DNA of 64,000 nt from Streptomyces humi (lineage in GTDB: Bacteria; Actinomycetota; Actinomycetes; Streptomycetales; Streptomycetaceae). Each line of letters opens with the position of its first letter. Position 1 is the stretch's first letter. Below are positions 26,514 to 34,179 of the stretch, piece after piece. The stretch is from assembly GCF_001005085.2 (NCBI RefSeq), contig NZ_LBMU02000070.1:62001-126000 (forward strand). Direction: 5' to 3'. The position numbers and the translations under genes are program-made. The notes under the pieces are model-generated. The model was not told the origin of the DNA, did no database searches, and was given only the letters and a program-made list of their open reading frames with translations.

Positions 26514-28790
26514 CTAGACGCCGCGGGGGCCTTTCTGTAGCGCCGGTTCCGGTTCGTCGTGGCTGGTCGCGCGGTTCCCCACGCCTCCTCCGGGCGCGTC
26601 CGACCGGGGCGCTTGCGGGTCGCCCTCGCTCAGGCCGAAGCGTTCGTGGAAGCGGCGCAGAGGGGTCGGGGCCCACCAGGTGGCCCTGCCCGTCAGGCGC
26701 ATGATGGCCGGGACCAGGAGGCTGCGGACCACCATCGCGTCCATCAGGACCGCCAGGGCGATGCCGAGGCCCAGCATCTTGGTGTTGGTGACCCTGGAGG
26801 TGCCGATGGCCACCATCACCACCGCCAGGATGACCGCCGCCGCGGTGATCAGGCCGCCCGTGCGCTGGAGTCCGAGGCGCACCGAGCGCTCGTGGTCGCC
26901 AGTTCGGTCGTACTCCTCCTTGATGCGGGAGAGCAGGAACACGCCGTAGTCCATGGAGAGGCCGAACGCCACGCAGAACATCAGGACCGGGAGCGTGGTC
27001 TCTATGGAGCCGGGGCTGGTGAAGCCCAGCAGGCCCGAGAGGTGGCCGTCCTGGAAGACCCAGACGACCGCGCCGAACATCGCCGTCAGGCTGAGCGCGT
27101 TCAGCAGGACCGCCTGGAGCGGGATCAGGACGCTGCCCGTGAGGAGGAAGACCAGGAACAGGGTGACGACCGCTATGAACACCGCCGCCCACGGCAGGCG
27201 TTGCGCTATCGCGTGCTTGGAGTCGACCAGTACGGCCGCGGTGCCGGTCACCTTCGTGTCGAAGGGGGTGCGCAGTGCGCGCAGGTCGCCGACCAGGCGC
27301 TGCGCCCCGTCGCCGACGGCCTCTCCCCCGGGCTGCACCGTGAAGTACGCGGAGTCGCCCTTGACCAGGGGGCCGGTGACCCGGGCCACCTCCGGGAGGG
27401 CCGCCACCCGCCGCTCGTAGGCCGCGTACTGGGCCCGCGTGGCCCGGCCCTCGGCCAGGACCTCCAGGTCGCCGCCGGGGTTGCCCGGGAAGCCCTGCCT
27501 GATGTGCTGCTGGACGACGTGGGACTCGGCGGTGGCGGGGAGCTGGCGATCGTCGGCGGTGCCGAACTTCACGCCCGTGAAGGGCAGTCCCAGGACGATG
27601 AGCAGGGCCGTGGTGGCCACCGCGAAGAGGGGGGCGCGGCGCATGACGAGCGTCGCGGTGCGGGCCCAGGCCGTGCCCTCCGCGCCGGACGGCCGGGGCG
27701 GTCGCGCGCCCCCGCGGAACATCCGGCGCAGGTCGAGGGAGTTGACCCGGTGCCCCAGCAGGACCAGTGCCGCAGGCAACAGGATCAGGGCGGCCGCCGC
27801 GGCGAGGAGCACCACCGCCATGCCCGCGTAGGCGAAGGAGCGCAGGAAGTACTGGGGGAAGACCAGCATGGCCGCCAGCGAGACCGCGACGGTGAGGGCC
27901 GAGAAGAGCACCGTGCGGCCCGCCGTGCGCAGGGTGGTGCCCACCGCGGTCAACGGGTCGGCGCCCGTGGCCAGTTCCTCGCGGAAGCGGCGGACGATGA
28001 AGAGGGCGTAGTCGATGGCCAGGCCCAGGCCCAGGGCCGTGGTCAGGTTCATCGCGAAGACGGAGACGTCCGTGAAGGAGGTCAGGGCGCGCAGCACCGC
28101 GTTGGTGCCGAGGATGGCCACGATGCCGATGCCCAGGGGGAGCAGGGCCGCGATCGCGCTGCCGAAGACCATCACCAGCAGGACGAGCGTGATGGGCAGG
28201 GCGATCAGCTCGGCACGGGCCAGGTCCTCCTTGATGATCGTCTGCATGTCGTGGCGCACCGCCACCATGCCGCCGACCCTGACCGTCACCGGTCCGTGCG
28301 CGCCCCGGTAGTGCGGGGCGATGCGGTCCAGGGTGTCGGCGGCCGCCTTCTCGTCGCCGGTGATGCGGGCCGCTATCAGTGCCTCGTGGCCGTTGCCCGC
28401 CCGCAGGGCGGGTGACCCGGTCCCCCAGTACGAACCGACGCCCGTGACGCCCTTCTCCTCGGCCAGGCGGGCGGCCAGGGACTTCGCCTCCGCCGCCACC
28501 GCCGGGCTGTCCACCGGGGCGCCGTGGGTGTCCACCAGAAGCAGCAGGTTCGGCTGGGAGTCGGGGAACTCCCGCTCCAGCGCCTTCGTCGCGTACGTGG
28601 ACTCCGCGGCCGGGTCCTCCCAGCCGCCGCTGCCCAGCCGGTCCGCGACCCCGCTGCCGGCCAGCACGGCCAGTGCGGTGACCACCAGGGCGAGCAGCAG
28701 GGAGAGCCGGGGCCGGGCGGTCACGAACCGCGTCCAGCCACCGGGCCGCGCCCCGCCCTCGGGCGTGGTGGGCTTGTCGACTTCGGTCAT
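26514..28790 (-). CDS. MMPL/RND-family membrane exporter
   Basis: 758 aa with two repeats of an extracytoplasmic domain and five to six helices, as in MmpL and ActII-3-type exporters. Landmarks are the first helix LSLLLALVVTALAVLAG, the FAMNLTTALGLGLAIDYALFIV sterol-sensing-like helix and its repeat FCVAFGLSMDYGVFLLSRIKEEY. It likely exports a lipid or small hydrophobic molecule by proton motive force. The divergent TetR regulator and paired operators suggest ligand-induced expression. The last residues (GNRATSHDEP) are read through a copy of a common intergenic repeat. Confidence 0.92.
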   Translation of the reverse strand: MTEVDKPTTPEGGARPGGWTRFVTARPRLSLLLALVVTALAVLAGSGVADRLGSGGWEDPAAESTYATKALEREFPDSQPNLLLLVDTHGAPVDSPAVAAEAKSLAARLAEEKGVTGVGSYWGTGSPALRAGNGHEALIAARITGDEKAAADTLDRIAPHYRGAHGPVTVRVGGMVAVRHDMQTIIKEDLARAELIALPITLVLLVMVFGSAIAALLPLGIGIVAILGTNAVLRALTSFTDVSVFAMNLTTALGLGLAIDYALFIVRRFREELATGADPLTAVGTTLRTAGRTVLFSALTVAVSLAAMLVFPQYFLRSFAYAGMAVVLLAAAAALILLPAALVLLGHRVNSLDLRRMFRGGARPPRPSGAEGTAWARTATLVMRRAPLFAVATTALLIVLGLPFTGVKFGTADDRQLPATAESHVVQQHIRQGFPGNPGGDLEVLAEGRATRAQYAAYERRVAALPEVARVTGPLVKGDSAYFTVQPGGEAVGDGAQRLVGDLRALRTPFDTKVTGTAAVLVDSKHAIAQRLPWAAVFIAVVTLFLVFLLTGSVLIPLQAVLLNALSLTAMFGAVVWVFQDGHLSGLLGFTSPGSIETTLPVLMFCVAFGLSMDYGVFLLSRIKEEYDRTGDHERSVRLGLQRTGGLITAAAVILAVVMVAIGTSRVTNTKMLGLGIALAVLMDAMVVRSLLVPAIMRLTGRATWWAPTPLRRFHERFGLSEGDPQAPRSDAPGGGVGNRATSHDEPEPALQKGPRGV

Positions 28791-28885
28791 CCTGCGGTGT
28801 CCCCTTCACCGGGACCACTGCCCGCCGAGTACGCATCCGGTCCGCGCGCACGGCAGCATGGGTCGGTCATTGCCACTTAGACTGG

Positions 28886-28906
28886 CAAACACGAGTAGTC
28901 GCTCGC
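28886..28906. promoter_or_regulatory. TetR-type operator, left copy
   Basis: ACGAGTAGTCGCTCGCG (within 28886-28906) resembles a TetR-family site, with partial GAG..CTC symmetry. Together with the right copy it forms a larger 21-base inverted arrangement around a 13-base spacer, midway between the MMPL and TetR starts. Confidence 0.6.
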
Positions 28907-28919
28907 GTTTCACCAGAAT

Positions 28920-28940
28920 GCGAGCGGTCGCTCGTGTTTG
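28920..28940. promoter_or_regulatory. TetR-type operator, right copy
   Basis: GCGAGCGGTCGCTCGTG contains the perfect palindrome GAGCG-GT-CGCTC. It sits 32 bases before the TetR start and about 130 before the MMPL start, so one repressor could control both genes. Confidence 0.7.
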
Positions 28941-28971
28941 TCAATCGCGTTCGGAGAGCTGGGGACAACTC

Positions 28972-29667
28972 GTGCCCGACAAGCCCGACCAGTCACAGAA
29001 GCCCGGCGCCGGGACCACCGCGCCCGACGCCACGGGCAAGGAGCAGCCGCGCCGGCGGCAGGCGCGCGGCGAGCGGCGCATCCAGCAGCTGCTCGAAGCC
29101 GCCGCCTCGGTCTTCTGCGCCACGGGCTACTCGGCCGCCAGCACCAACGCCATCGCCCGCGAGGCCGGCGTCTCCCCCGGCACGCTCTACCAGTTCTTCC
29201 CGAACAAGGAGGCGATCGCGATCGAGCTGGGCGACCGGCTCGTCCACGAACTGCGGGACACCTACGGCGAGGCGCTGGCACCGGTCGCCCCCGGCACCCC
29301 GCTCGCGGAGGCGGTCGGCGCCGCCGTGGACCGTTTCGTCGCCTTCAACACCGAGCGCCCGGTGTTCTTCACGCTGATGCACGGCCCGGACATGCCCGGC
29401 GGCATCGCCGAGGCCCACGACGCCCTGCACGCGACCCTGGTCGGCCGGGTGGCGGACCTGCTCGTCTCGCTGCTGCCATCCGACACGGACCAGGCGCGCG
29501 TCACGCGCACGGCCCACGTCTGCCTCAGCATCTACAAGGCCGGGCTGGAGCTGGTGCTGGGCCACCAGGGCGCCGAACGCCAGGCGTACGTACAGGAGAT
29601 CAAGGACGTGCTCACCCGCTACCTGGAACCCCTCGTGGGCGACCGCCTCGGAGACCCCGCCCCCTGA
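28972..29667 (+). CDS. TetR-family transcriptional repressor
   Basis: 231 aa from the GTG at 28972, with GGAGAG upstream. The N-terminal HTH is RIQQLLEAAASVFCATGYSAAS followed by AGVSPGTLYQFFPNKEAIA, the TetR signature. The C-terminal 150 residues form a variable helical ligand-binding domain. It is divergent from the MMPL exporter and separated by two operator-like palindromes, so it probably represses both genes until its ligand binds. The ligand is unknown. Confidence 0.93.
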   Translation: MPDKPDQSQKPGAGTTAPDATGKEQPRRRQARGERRIQQLLEAAASVFCATGYSAASTNAIAREAGVSPGTLYQFFPNKEAIAIELGDRLVHELRDTYGEALAPVAPGTPLAEAVGAAVDRFVAFNTERPVFFTLMHGPDMPGGIAEAHDALHATLVGRVADLLVSLLPSDTDQARVTRTAHVCLSIYKAGLELVLGHQGAERQAYVQEIKDVLTRYLEPLVGDRLGDPAP

Positions 29668-29674
29668 CCGGCCC

Positions 29675-29790
29675 CTCCCGGCACCCCCTCCTGGCGGCCA
29701 CTCCCGGCACCCCCTCCCGGCGGCCACTCCCGGCACCCCCTCCCGGCGACCACTCCCGCGCCCCCTCCCGGCGGCCACTCCCGGCGGCCA
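29675..29790. repeat. 26-bp tandem repeat downstream of tetR
   Basis: Four and a half units of CTCCCGGCACCCCCTCCCGG plus CGGCCA run from just after the TetR stop. Units differ by one or two bases and one is shortened by a base. No spacers are present. On the plus strand this is C-rich and could be a minisatellite or influence termination. Confidence 0.85.
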
Positions 29791-29914
29791 CTCCCCCGAA
29801 GCTCCCGGACTGCGACAAATCCCGCATCTGCCTAAAGTGCGGGTAAACCAGCCCGATCCGGCGAGCGCCACCGCGTCCGCAGGAGCACCGCGCAGGAGCA
29901 CAAGGGGACCCGCC

Positions 29915-30865
29915 GTGACGCACTCTCCGTCTCCCGGCCGGCCGCAGGCCCGCATCCCGGGCCCGCAGCAGCCGCCACCGCCGTACCCGCGCATCCGCAC
30001 CGGCCTGTGGAGGCGCTCCCTCGGCGGCGGGCTCGCCCTGTGGGCGCTGACCGCGGTGGTCACGTACGCGACCCGGAACACCGCGCCGCTGCCGACGCTG
30101 ATCCTGCTCGGCGGCTTCCTGGTACCGGTCGTGTTCGTCCTGTGGGCGTACGAGCGGCACGGCCGCGACCTCGGGGTCAGCGCGGTCCTCGGCTGCTTCC
30201 TGGCCGGCGGCGCGCTCGGGGTGCTGGGCGCCTCGGTGACGGAGTCCGGTCTCGTCCGCCCGTCCTGGGGGATGTTCGTCTCGGTCGGCCTGATCGAGGA
30301 GGCGGCGAAGCTCGGCGCGCTGGTGTTCGCGCTGCGCCGGCTCCCCGGGATCCGCGGCATGCGCGCCGGACTGGTGCTCGGGGCGGCCGTCGGCTTCGGC
30401 TTCGCGGCACTGGAGAGCACCGGGTACGCCCTCACCGCGGCCCTCTCCACGCAGGGCGCCGGCCTGCGGGCGCTGATCGAGACGGAACTACTGCGCGGGG
30501 CACTCGCCCCCTTCGGGCACGGCCTGTCGACGGCGATCGCGGGCGGTGTCCTGCTCACGTCCCGCCGCCCGAACGGCCGCTTCCGGCTGACCGCCCCGGT
30601 CGCCGGCACCTTCCTCGGCGCCTCCCTGCTGCACGCCCTGTGGGACTCCACCCACGGGGTGGCGATCTGGCTGGTGGCCCGGCTCACGGGTACCGGAGGG
30701 GGGAGGGAGCTGTTCGCCGAGGGGTACATCCCGCGGCCGACCGCCGCCCAGGAGCACCTTTTCGCGCTTTTCTCGATCGGCCTGCTGGTGCTCGTCTCGC
30801 TGCTCGGCATCGCCTGGGTGGGCTCGCTGGCGCGCCGGGACCCCTCTTGGAGAAATACCCCCTAG
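29915..30865 (+). CDS. PrsW-family intramembrane protease
   Basis: 316 aa from the GTG at 29915 with GGGG upstream. An earlier in-frame GTG (29837) would put the start in a promoter-like region. A Pro-rich cytoplasmic N-terminus is followed by about eight helices. Conserved PrsW residues are visible: the paired Glu in LIEEAAKLG, FAALEST, FGHGLSTA and LLHALWDS. PrsW-type proteases cleave membrane anti-sigma factors or related substrates. No sigma factor or anti-sigma lies beside it. The stop codon is inside the CsoR-type operator of the copper genes. Confidence 0.87.
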   Translation: MTHSPSPGRPQARIPGPQQPPPPYPRIRTGLWRRSLGGGLALWALTAVVTYATRNTAPLPTLILLGGFLVPVVFVLWAYERHGRDLGVSAVLGCFLAGGALGVLGASVTESGLVRPSWGMFVSVGLIEEAAKLGALVFALRRLPGIRGMRAGLVLGAAVGFGFAALESTGYALTAALSTQGAGLRALIETELLRGALAPFGHGLSTAIAGGVLLTSRRPNGRFRLTAPVAGTFLGASLLHALWDSTHGVAIWLVARLTGTGGGRELFAEGYIPRPTAAQEHLFALFSIGLLVLVSLLGIAWVGSLARRDPSWRNTP

Positions 30866-30874
30866 GGGTATAGT
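30855..30874 (+). promoter_or_regulatory. CsoR-type copper operator and -10 box of copZ
   Basis: ATACCCCCTAGGGGTAT (30855-30871) is a near-perfect copy of the G/C-tract palindrome bound by CsoR copper sensors. TATAGT (30869-30874) overlaps it as the likely -10, so bound CsoR would block RNA polymerase. The operator overlaps the prsW stop codon. Confidence 0.85.
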
Positions 30875-30938
30875 GTGGGGAGAGTGGGGTTCTCTCCTGG
30901 GCCCCACCGGCCCCACCCGCCTCGACGAGGAGAACGAC

Positions 30939-31178
30939 ATGACCGCCCAGACCGACACTTCGGGCTCCGTGACCGCCGTCTACAAGGTGACGGGCATGAG
31001 CTGCGGGCACTGTGAAGGTTCCGTCTCCGCCGAGATCTCCGGACTCGCCGGGGTCAGCTCGGTGACGGCCGTCGCGGCCAGCGGTGAGGTCACGGTCGTC
31101 TCCGCGGCCCCGCTCGACGAGGAGGCGGTCCGCGCCGCCGTCGACGAGGCGGGCTTCGAGCTCGTCGGCCGCGTCTGA
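30939..31178 (+). CDS. copZ: Copper chaperone, heavy-metal-associated domain protein
   Basis: 79 aa from the ATG at 30939 with GAGGAG 7 bases upstream. One HMA fold with the metal site GMSCGHC near residues 18-24 and the usual beta-alpha-beta-beta-alpha-beta layout. It carries Cu(I) to the P-type ATPase encoded downstream. It follows the CsoR-type operator, so expression should be copper-induced. The spacing to copA is 107 bases. Confidence 0.92.
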   Translation: MTAQTDTSGSVTAVYKVTGMSCGHCEGSVSAEISGLAGVSSVTAVAASGEVTVVSAAPLDEEAVRAAVDEAGFELVGRV

Positions 31179-31285
31179 GCGACCCGAGCAGCAGTACGCA
31201 CGACGGAAGCGCATCTCGCCGCCGGGCCGCGCCGACCAGCTCATACTGGATCCGTACGGTCCGGTCCGATGTCTGGAGTCCGGAC

Positions 31286-33586
31286 ATGACCACCAGCACC
31301 ACCCCCGCGTCCACCGCGGACACACCCATAGCCCCAGCGCCGTCGGCCGACGCGTCCGAGGTCGAGCTGCTCATCGGCGGCATGACGTGCGCCTCCTGCG
31401 CCGCCCGGGTCGAGAAGAAGCTCAACCGCATGGACGGCGTCACCGCCACCGTGAACTACGCGACCGAGAAGGCGAAGGTCACATACCCCCAGGGGGTTCA
31501 GGTCTCGGACCTGATCGCCACCGTCGTGAAGACCGGGTACACGGCCGAGGAGCCGGCCCCCCCGAGGCCGGAACAGCCGTCCCGGCCGGGACCGGCCCAA
31601 CCGGAGCCGGACCCCACGGCCGGCCGGGACCCCGAACTCGCCGCGCTCCGCCAACGCCTGCTCGTCTCCGCGCTGCTCGCCGCCCCGGTCGTGCTGCTCG
31701 CCATGGTCCCGGCGCTCCAGTTCGACAACTGGCAGTGGCTCTCGCTGGTACTGGCCGCGCCCGTGGTCGTCTGGGGCGGCCTGCCGTTCCACCGGGCCGC
31801 CTGGACGAACGCCCGGCACGGCGCGGCCACCATGGACACGCTGGTCTCGCTCGGCACACTGGCCGCCTTCGGCTGGTCCCTGTGGGCGCTGTTCCTCGGC
31901 GACGCGGGTATGGCCGGCATGCACGACGAGTTCCGGTTCACGGTCTCCCGGACGGACGGCTCCTCCACCGTCTACCTGGAGGTCGCCGCCGGGGTGGTCG
32001 CGCTGATCCTGCTCGGCCGCTACCTGGAGGCGCGCTCCAAGCGGCGGGCGGGAGCGGCGCTGAGGGCCCTGATGGAGCTGGGCGCCAAGGACGTGGCGGT
32101 GCTCCGGGACGGCCGTGAGGTACGGGTCCCGGTGACGTCCCTGGCGGTCGGCGACCGGTTCGTCGTACGGCCCGGGGAGAAGATCGCCACCGACGGGACC
32201 GTGGTCAAGGGGGTCTCGGCGGTCGACGCCTCGATGCTGACCGGCGAGTCGGTGCCGGTGGACGTGAGCGCCGGCGACACCGTCACGGGCGCGACCGTCA
32301 ACGCGGGCGGACGGCTGGTGGTGACGGCCACCCGGGTCGGCGCGGACACCCAGCTGGCGCGGATGGCCCGGCTGGTGGAGGACGCCCAGAACGGCAAGGC
32401 CGAGGTGCAGCGGCTCGCCGACCGGATCTCCGCGGTGTTCGTGCCCGTCGTCATCCTGATCGCGCTCGCCACCTTCGGCGGGTGGCTCGGCGTCACCGGC
32501 GACCCGGCCGCCGCGTTCACGGCCGCGGTCGCCGTACTGATCATCGCCTGCCCGTGCGCGCTGGGCCTGGCCACGCCGACCGCGCTGATGGTCGGCACCG
32601 GCCGGGGCGCTCAGCTCGGCATCCTCATCAGGGGGCCCGAGGTGCTGGAGTCCACGCGCCGGGTCGACACCGTCGTGCTCGACAAGACCGGGACGGTGAC
32701 CACCGGGCGGATGACCCTCCAGGAGGTGTACACGGCCGACGGCGTCGACGAGGACGAGGTGCTGCGGCTCGCGGGCGCCCTCGAACACGCCTCCGAGCAC
32801 CCGGTCGCCAGGGCGATCACCGCCGGAGCCGAGGAGCGGCTGGGGGAACTGCCCGGGGTCGAGCACTTCGAGAACGTTCCCGGCCGGGGCGTACGCGGCC
32901 GGGTGGCGGGCCACGAGGTGGCCGTGGGGCGCCTCTTCGAGACCGTTCCCGAGGAGCTGGACCGGGCCCGCTCCCGGGCCGAGCGGGAGGGGCGTACGGC
33001 CGTCCTGGCCGGCTGGGACGGGGTGGCACGCGGTGTCGTCGCGGTCGCCGACGCGGTCAAGGAGTCCAGCCCCGAGGCGGTGCGCGCGCTGCGCGCGCTC
33101 GGGCTGACGCCGGTGCTGCTGACCGGGGACAACCGGGCGGTGGCCGGGACGGTGGCACGGGCGGTCGGGATCGACCCGGAGCACGTGTTCGCCGAGGTGC
33201 TGCCCGAGGACAAGGTGGCGGTCGTACGACGGCTGCGGGACGAGGGGCGGACGGTCGCCATGGTCGGCGACGGGGTCAACGACGCGGCGGCGCTCGCCAC
33301 CGCCGACCTGGGGCTGGCGATGGGCACCGGGACCGACGCGGCGATCGAGGCCGCCGACCTGACCCTGGTCCGCGGGGACCTGCGGGTGGCCGCGGACGCG
33401 ATCCGGCTGTCCCGGCGGACCCTCGCCACCATCAAGGGCAACCTCGTGTGGGCCTTCGGCTACAACGTGGCCGCGCTCCCGCTCGCCGCCGCCGGACTGC
33501 TGAACCCGATGATCGCGGGGGCCGCGATGGCCTTCTCCTCCGTGTTCGTGGTGACCAACAGCCTGCGCCTGCGCACCTTCCGGTGA
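31286..33586 (+). CDS. copA: Cu(I)-translocating P1B-type ATPase
   Basis: 766 aa exporter. Residues 25-90 are an HMA domain with GGMTCASC. After a Pro-rich linker come eight membrane helices. The ion-binding CPC is near residue 422 (IIACPCALGLATP). The phosphorylation motif DKTGT is near 466. EHASEHPVARAI gives the P1B His-Pro motif, and GDGVNDAAAL is the hinge motif. Together they define Cu(I) export from the cytoplasm. It is cotranscribed with copZ. A second CsoR-like palindrome lies inside the coding region at 31483-31498. Confidence 0.95.
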   Translation: MTTSTTPASTADTPIAPAPSADASEVELLIGGMTCASCAARVEKKLNRMDGVTATVNYATEKAKVTYPQGVQVSDLIATVVKTGYTAEEPAPPRPEQPSRPGPAQPEPDPTAGRDPELAALRQRLLVSALLAAPVVLLAMVPALQFDNWQWLSLVLAAPVVVWGGLPFHRAAWTNARHGAATMDTLVSLGTLAAFGWSLWALFLGDAGMAGMHDEFRFTVSRTDGSSTVYLEVAAGVVALILLGRYLEARSKRRAGAALRALMELGAKDVAVLRDGREVRVPVTSLAVGDRFVVRPGEKIATDGTVVKGVSAVDASMLTGESVPVDVSAGDTVTGATVNAGGRLVVTATRVGADTQLARMARLVEDAQNGKAEVQRLADRISAVFVPVVILIALATFGGWLGVTGDPAAAFTAAVAVLIIACPCALGLATPTALMVGTGRGAQLGILIRGPEVLESTRRVDTVVLDKTGTVTTGRMTLQEVYTADGVDEDEVLRLAGALEHASEHPVARAITAGAEERLGELPGVEHFENVPGRGVRGRVAGHEVAVGRLFETVPEELDRARSRAEREGRTAVLAGWDGVARGVVAVADAVKESSPEAVRALRALGLTPVLLTGDNRAVAGTVARAVGIDPEHVFAEVLPEDKVAVVRRLRDEGRTVAMVGDGVNDAAALATADLGLAMGTGTDAAIEAADLTLVRGDLRVAADAIRLSRRTLATIKGNLVWAFGYNVAALPLAAAGLLNPMIAGAAMAFSSVFVVTNSLRLRTFR
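31483..31498. promoter_or_regulatory. CsoR-like palindrome inside copA
   Basis: ATACCCCCAGGGGGTT has perfect ACCCCC/GGGGGT arms around one base, resembling the upstream CsoR site. It lies in the linker-proximal coding sequence (VTYPQGVQ). It may be a weak internal site or coincidence. Confidence 0.3.
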
Positions 33587-33688
33587 AAGTTACCGAGGGT
33601 TCGCCGCCCTGGATGTAGAAGTCCCCCTAGAGTCCGACGCGCACCTCACATAAGCTCTTCACAAGGCTCGTGCATCATCCTTACGCTT

Positions 33689-33714
33689 GAGCTCCGATCG
33701 CTGTATCGGGGCTC
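33689..33714 (+). terminator. Hairpin downstream of copA
   Basis: GAGCTCCGAT / ATCGGGGCTC form a 10-bp stem with one wobble pair and the loop CGCTGT, followed by CTTGCGC. It lies about 100 bases after the copA stop and could end the copper operon. Confidence 0.5.
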
Positions 33715-33817
33715 TTGCGCATCTAACGGACATATGCAAGAGACGCAGATCACAGTGATGTGAACGTAACCATCGAAGGGGTTCGAAGGTCTAAGTTGGC
33801 GATGTCGGAGAAGCGTC

Positions 33818-33958
33818 TTGGGGGGCGCTGACCTGGCATCTGGGGATGTCTTGGGGGACTTCCTCAGAGATGCGTTGCCGGGGCACGTACGACGGGAAGC
33901 TTTGAGCGGCCCTCCCGTGCCGTACGGGTCCCGGCAGATCGCACCGCATCACTGGTAG
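33818..33958 (+). CDS. Possible small protein of 46 residues
   Basis: A TTG start 7 bases after GGAG (33807-33810) opens a frame reading MGGADLASGDVLGDFLRDAL and continuing to a TAG at 33956. The N-terminal half could form an amphipathic helix. G/C at third positions is about 72 percent, below the roughly 90 percent of neighbouring genes, which argues against long-standing coding. No family was recognised. It sits in the orphan unit between copA and gltA. Low confidence. Confidence 0.3.
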   Translation: MGGADLASGDVLGDFLRDALPGHVRREALSGPPVPYGSRQIAPHHW

Positions 33959-34071
33959 CACGACAAGGAGTACGGCGGGCGGTGCCCGTCGTGCTCAACG
34001 CAGCGATTCAGGCGCTGCCGCACCGAGCGCCCGGCCGGATCCCGTGGGGGGAATCCGCACCGGGACACGGG

Positions 34072-34122
34072 AAGGCGCCCTGGTCGCCGGCCCGTGGGGG
34101 GACCGGTGCTCCAGGGCGCCTT
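34072..34122. terminator. Long-loop hairpin near gltA end
   Basis: Perfect 12-bp arms AAGGCGCCCTGG / CCAGGGCGCCTT enclose 27 bases that can pair internally (CCGG...CCGG). CTTCTGCT follows on the plus strand. It could terminate the orphan unit from the left, and also any gltA readthrough from the right. Confidence 0.65.
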
Positions 34123-34140
34123 CTGCTATGCACGTACAGC

Positions 34141-34167
34141 GGGGGCGCCGTACCGGACGGCACCCCC
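34141..34167 (-). terminator. Terminator of gltA
   Basis: 11-bp stem GGGGGCGCCGT / ACGGCACCCCC with one mismatch and a 5-base loop, 13 bases beyond the citrate synthase stop. Confidence 0.65.
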
Positions 34168-34179
34168 GGGCGGAACGTG

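Larger units (their letters stand above)
33587..34179. other. Gene-poor, structured stretch between copA and gltA
   Basis: 593 bases. Contents in order: a copA-end hairpin at 33689-33714; an AT-rich block at about 33640-33780; an inverted repeat CTCTTGC...GCAAGAG (33712-33742); a small open frame at 33818-33958; and two strong hairpins at 34072-34122 and 34141-34167. It looks like an independent short transcription unit, but no known RNA family was recognised. Confidence 0.5.

Noticed and set aside
25351..28851. 1166-codon open frame over the ADH and MMPL genes
   Set aside because: Shadow frame: no family features, while ADH and MMPL motifs are intact in their frames.
29675..29790. 26-bp repeats considered as a CRISPR array
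   Set aside because: No unique spacers and no cas genes; it is a simple tandem repeat.
33689..33742. Overlapping hairpins considered as a tRNA or riboswitch
   Set aside because: No cloverleaf, no CCA-type end and no match to a riboswitch core that I recognise.
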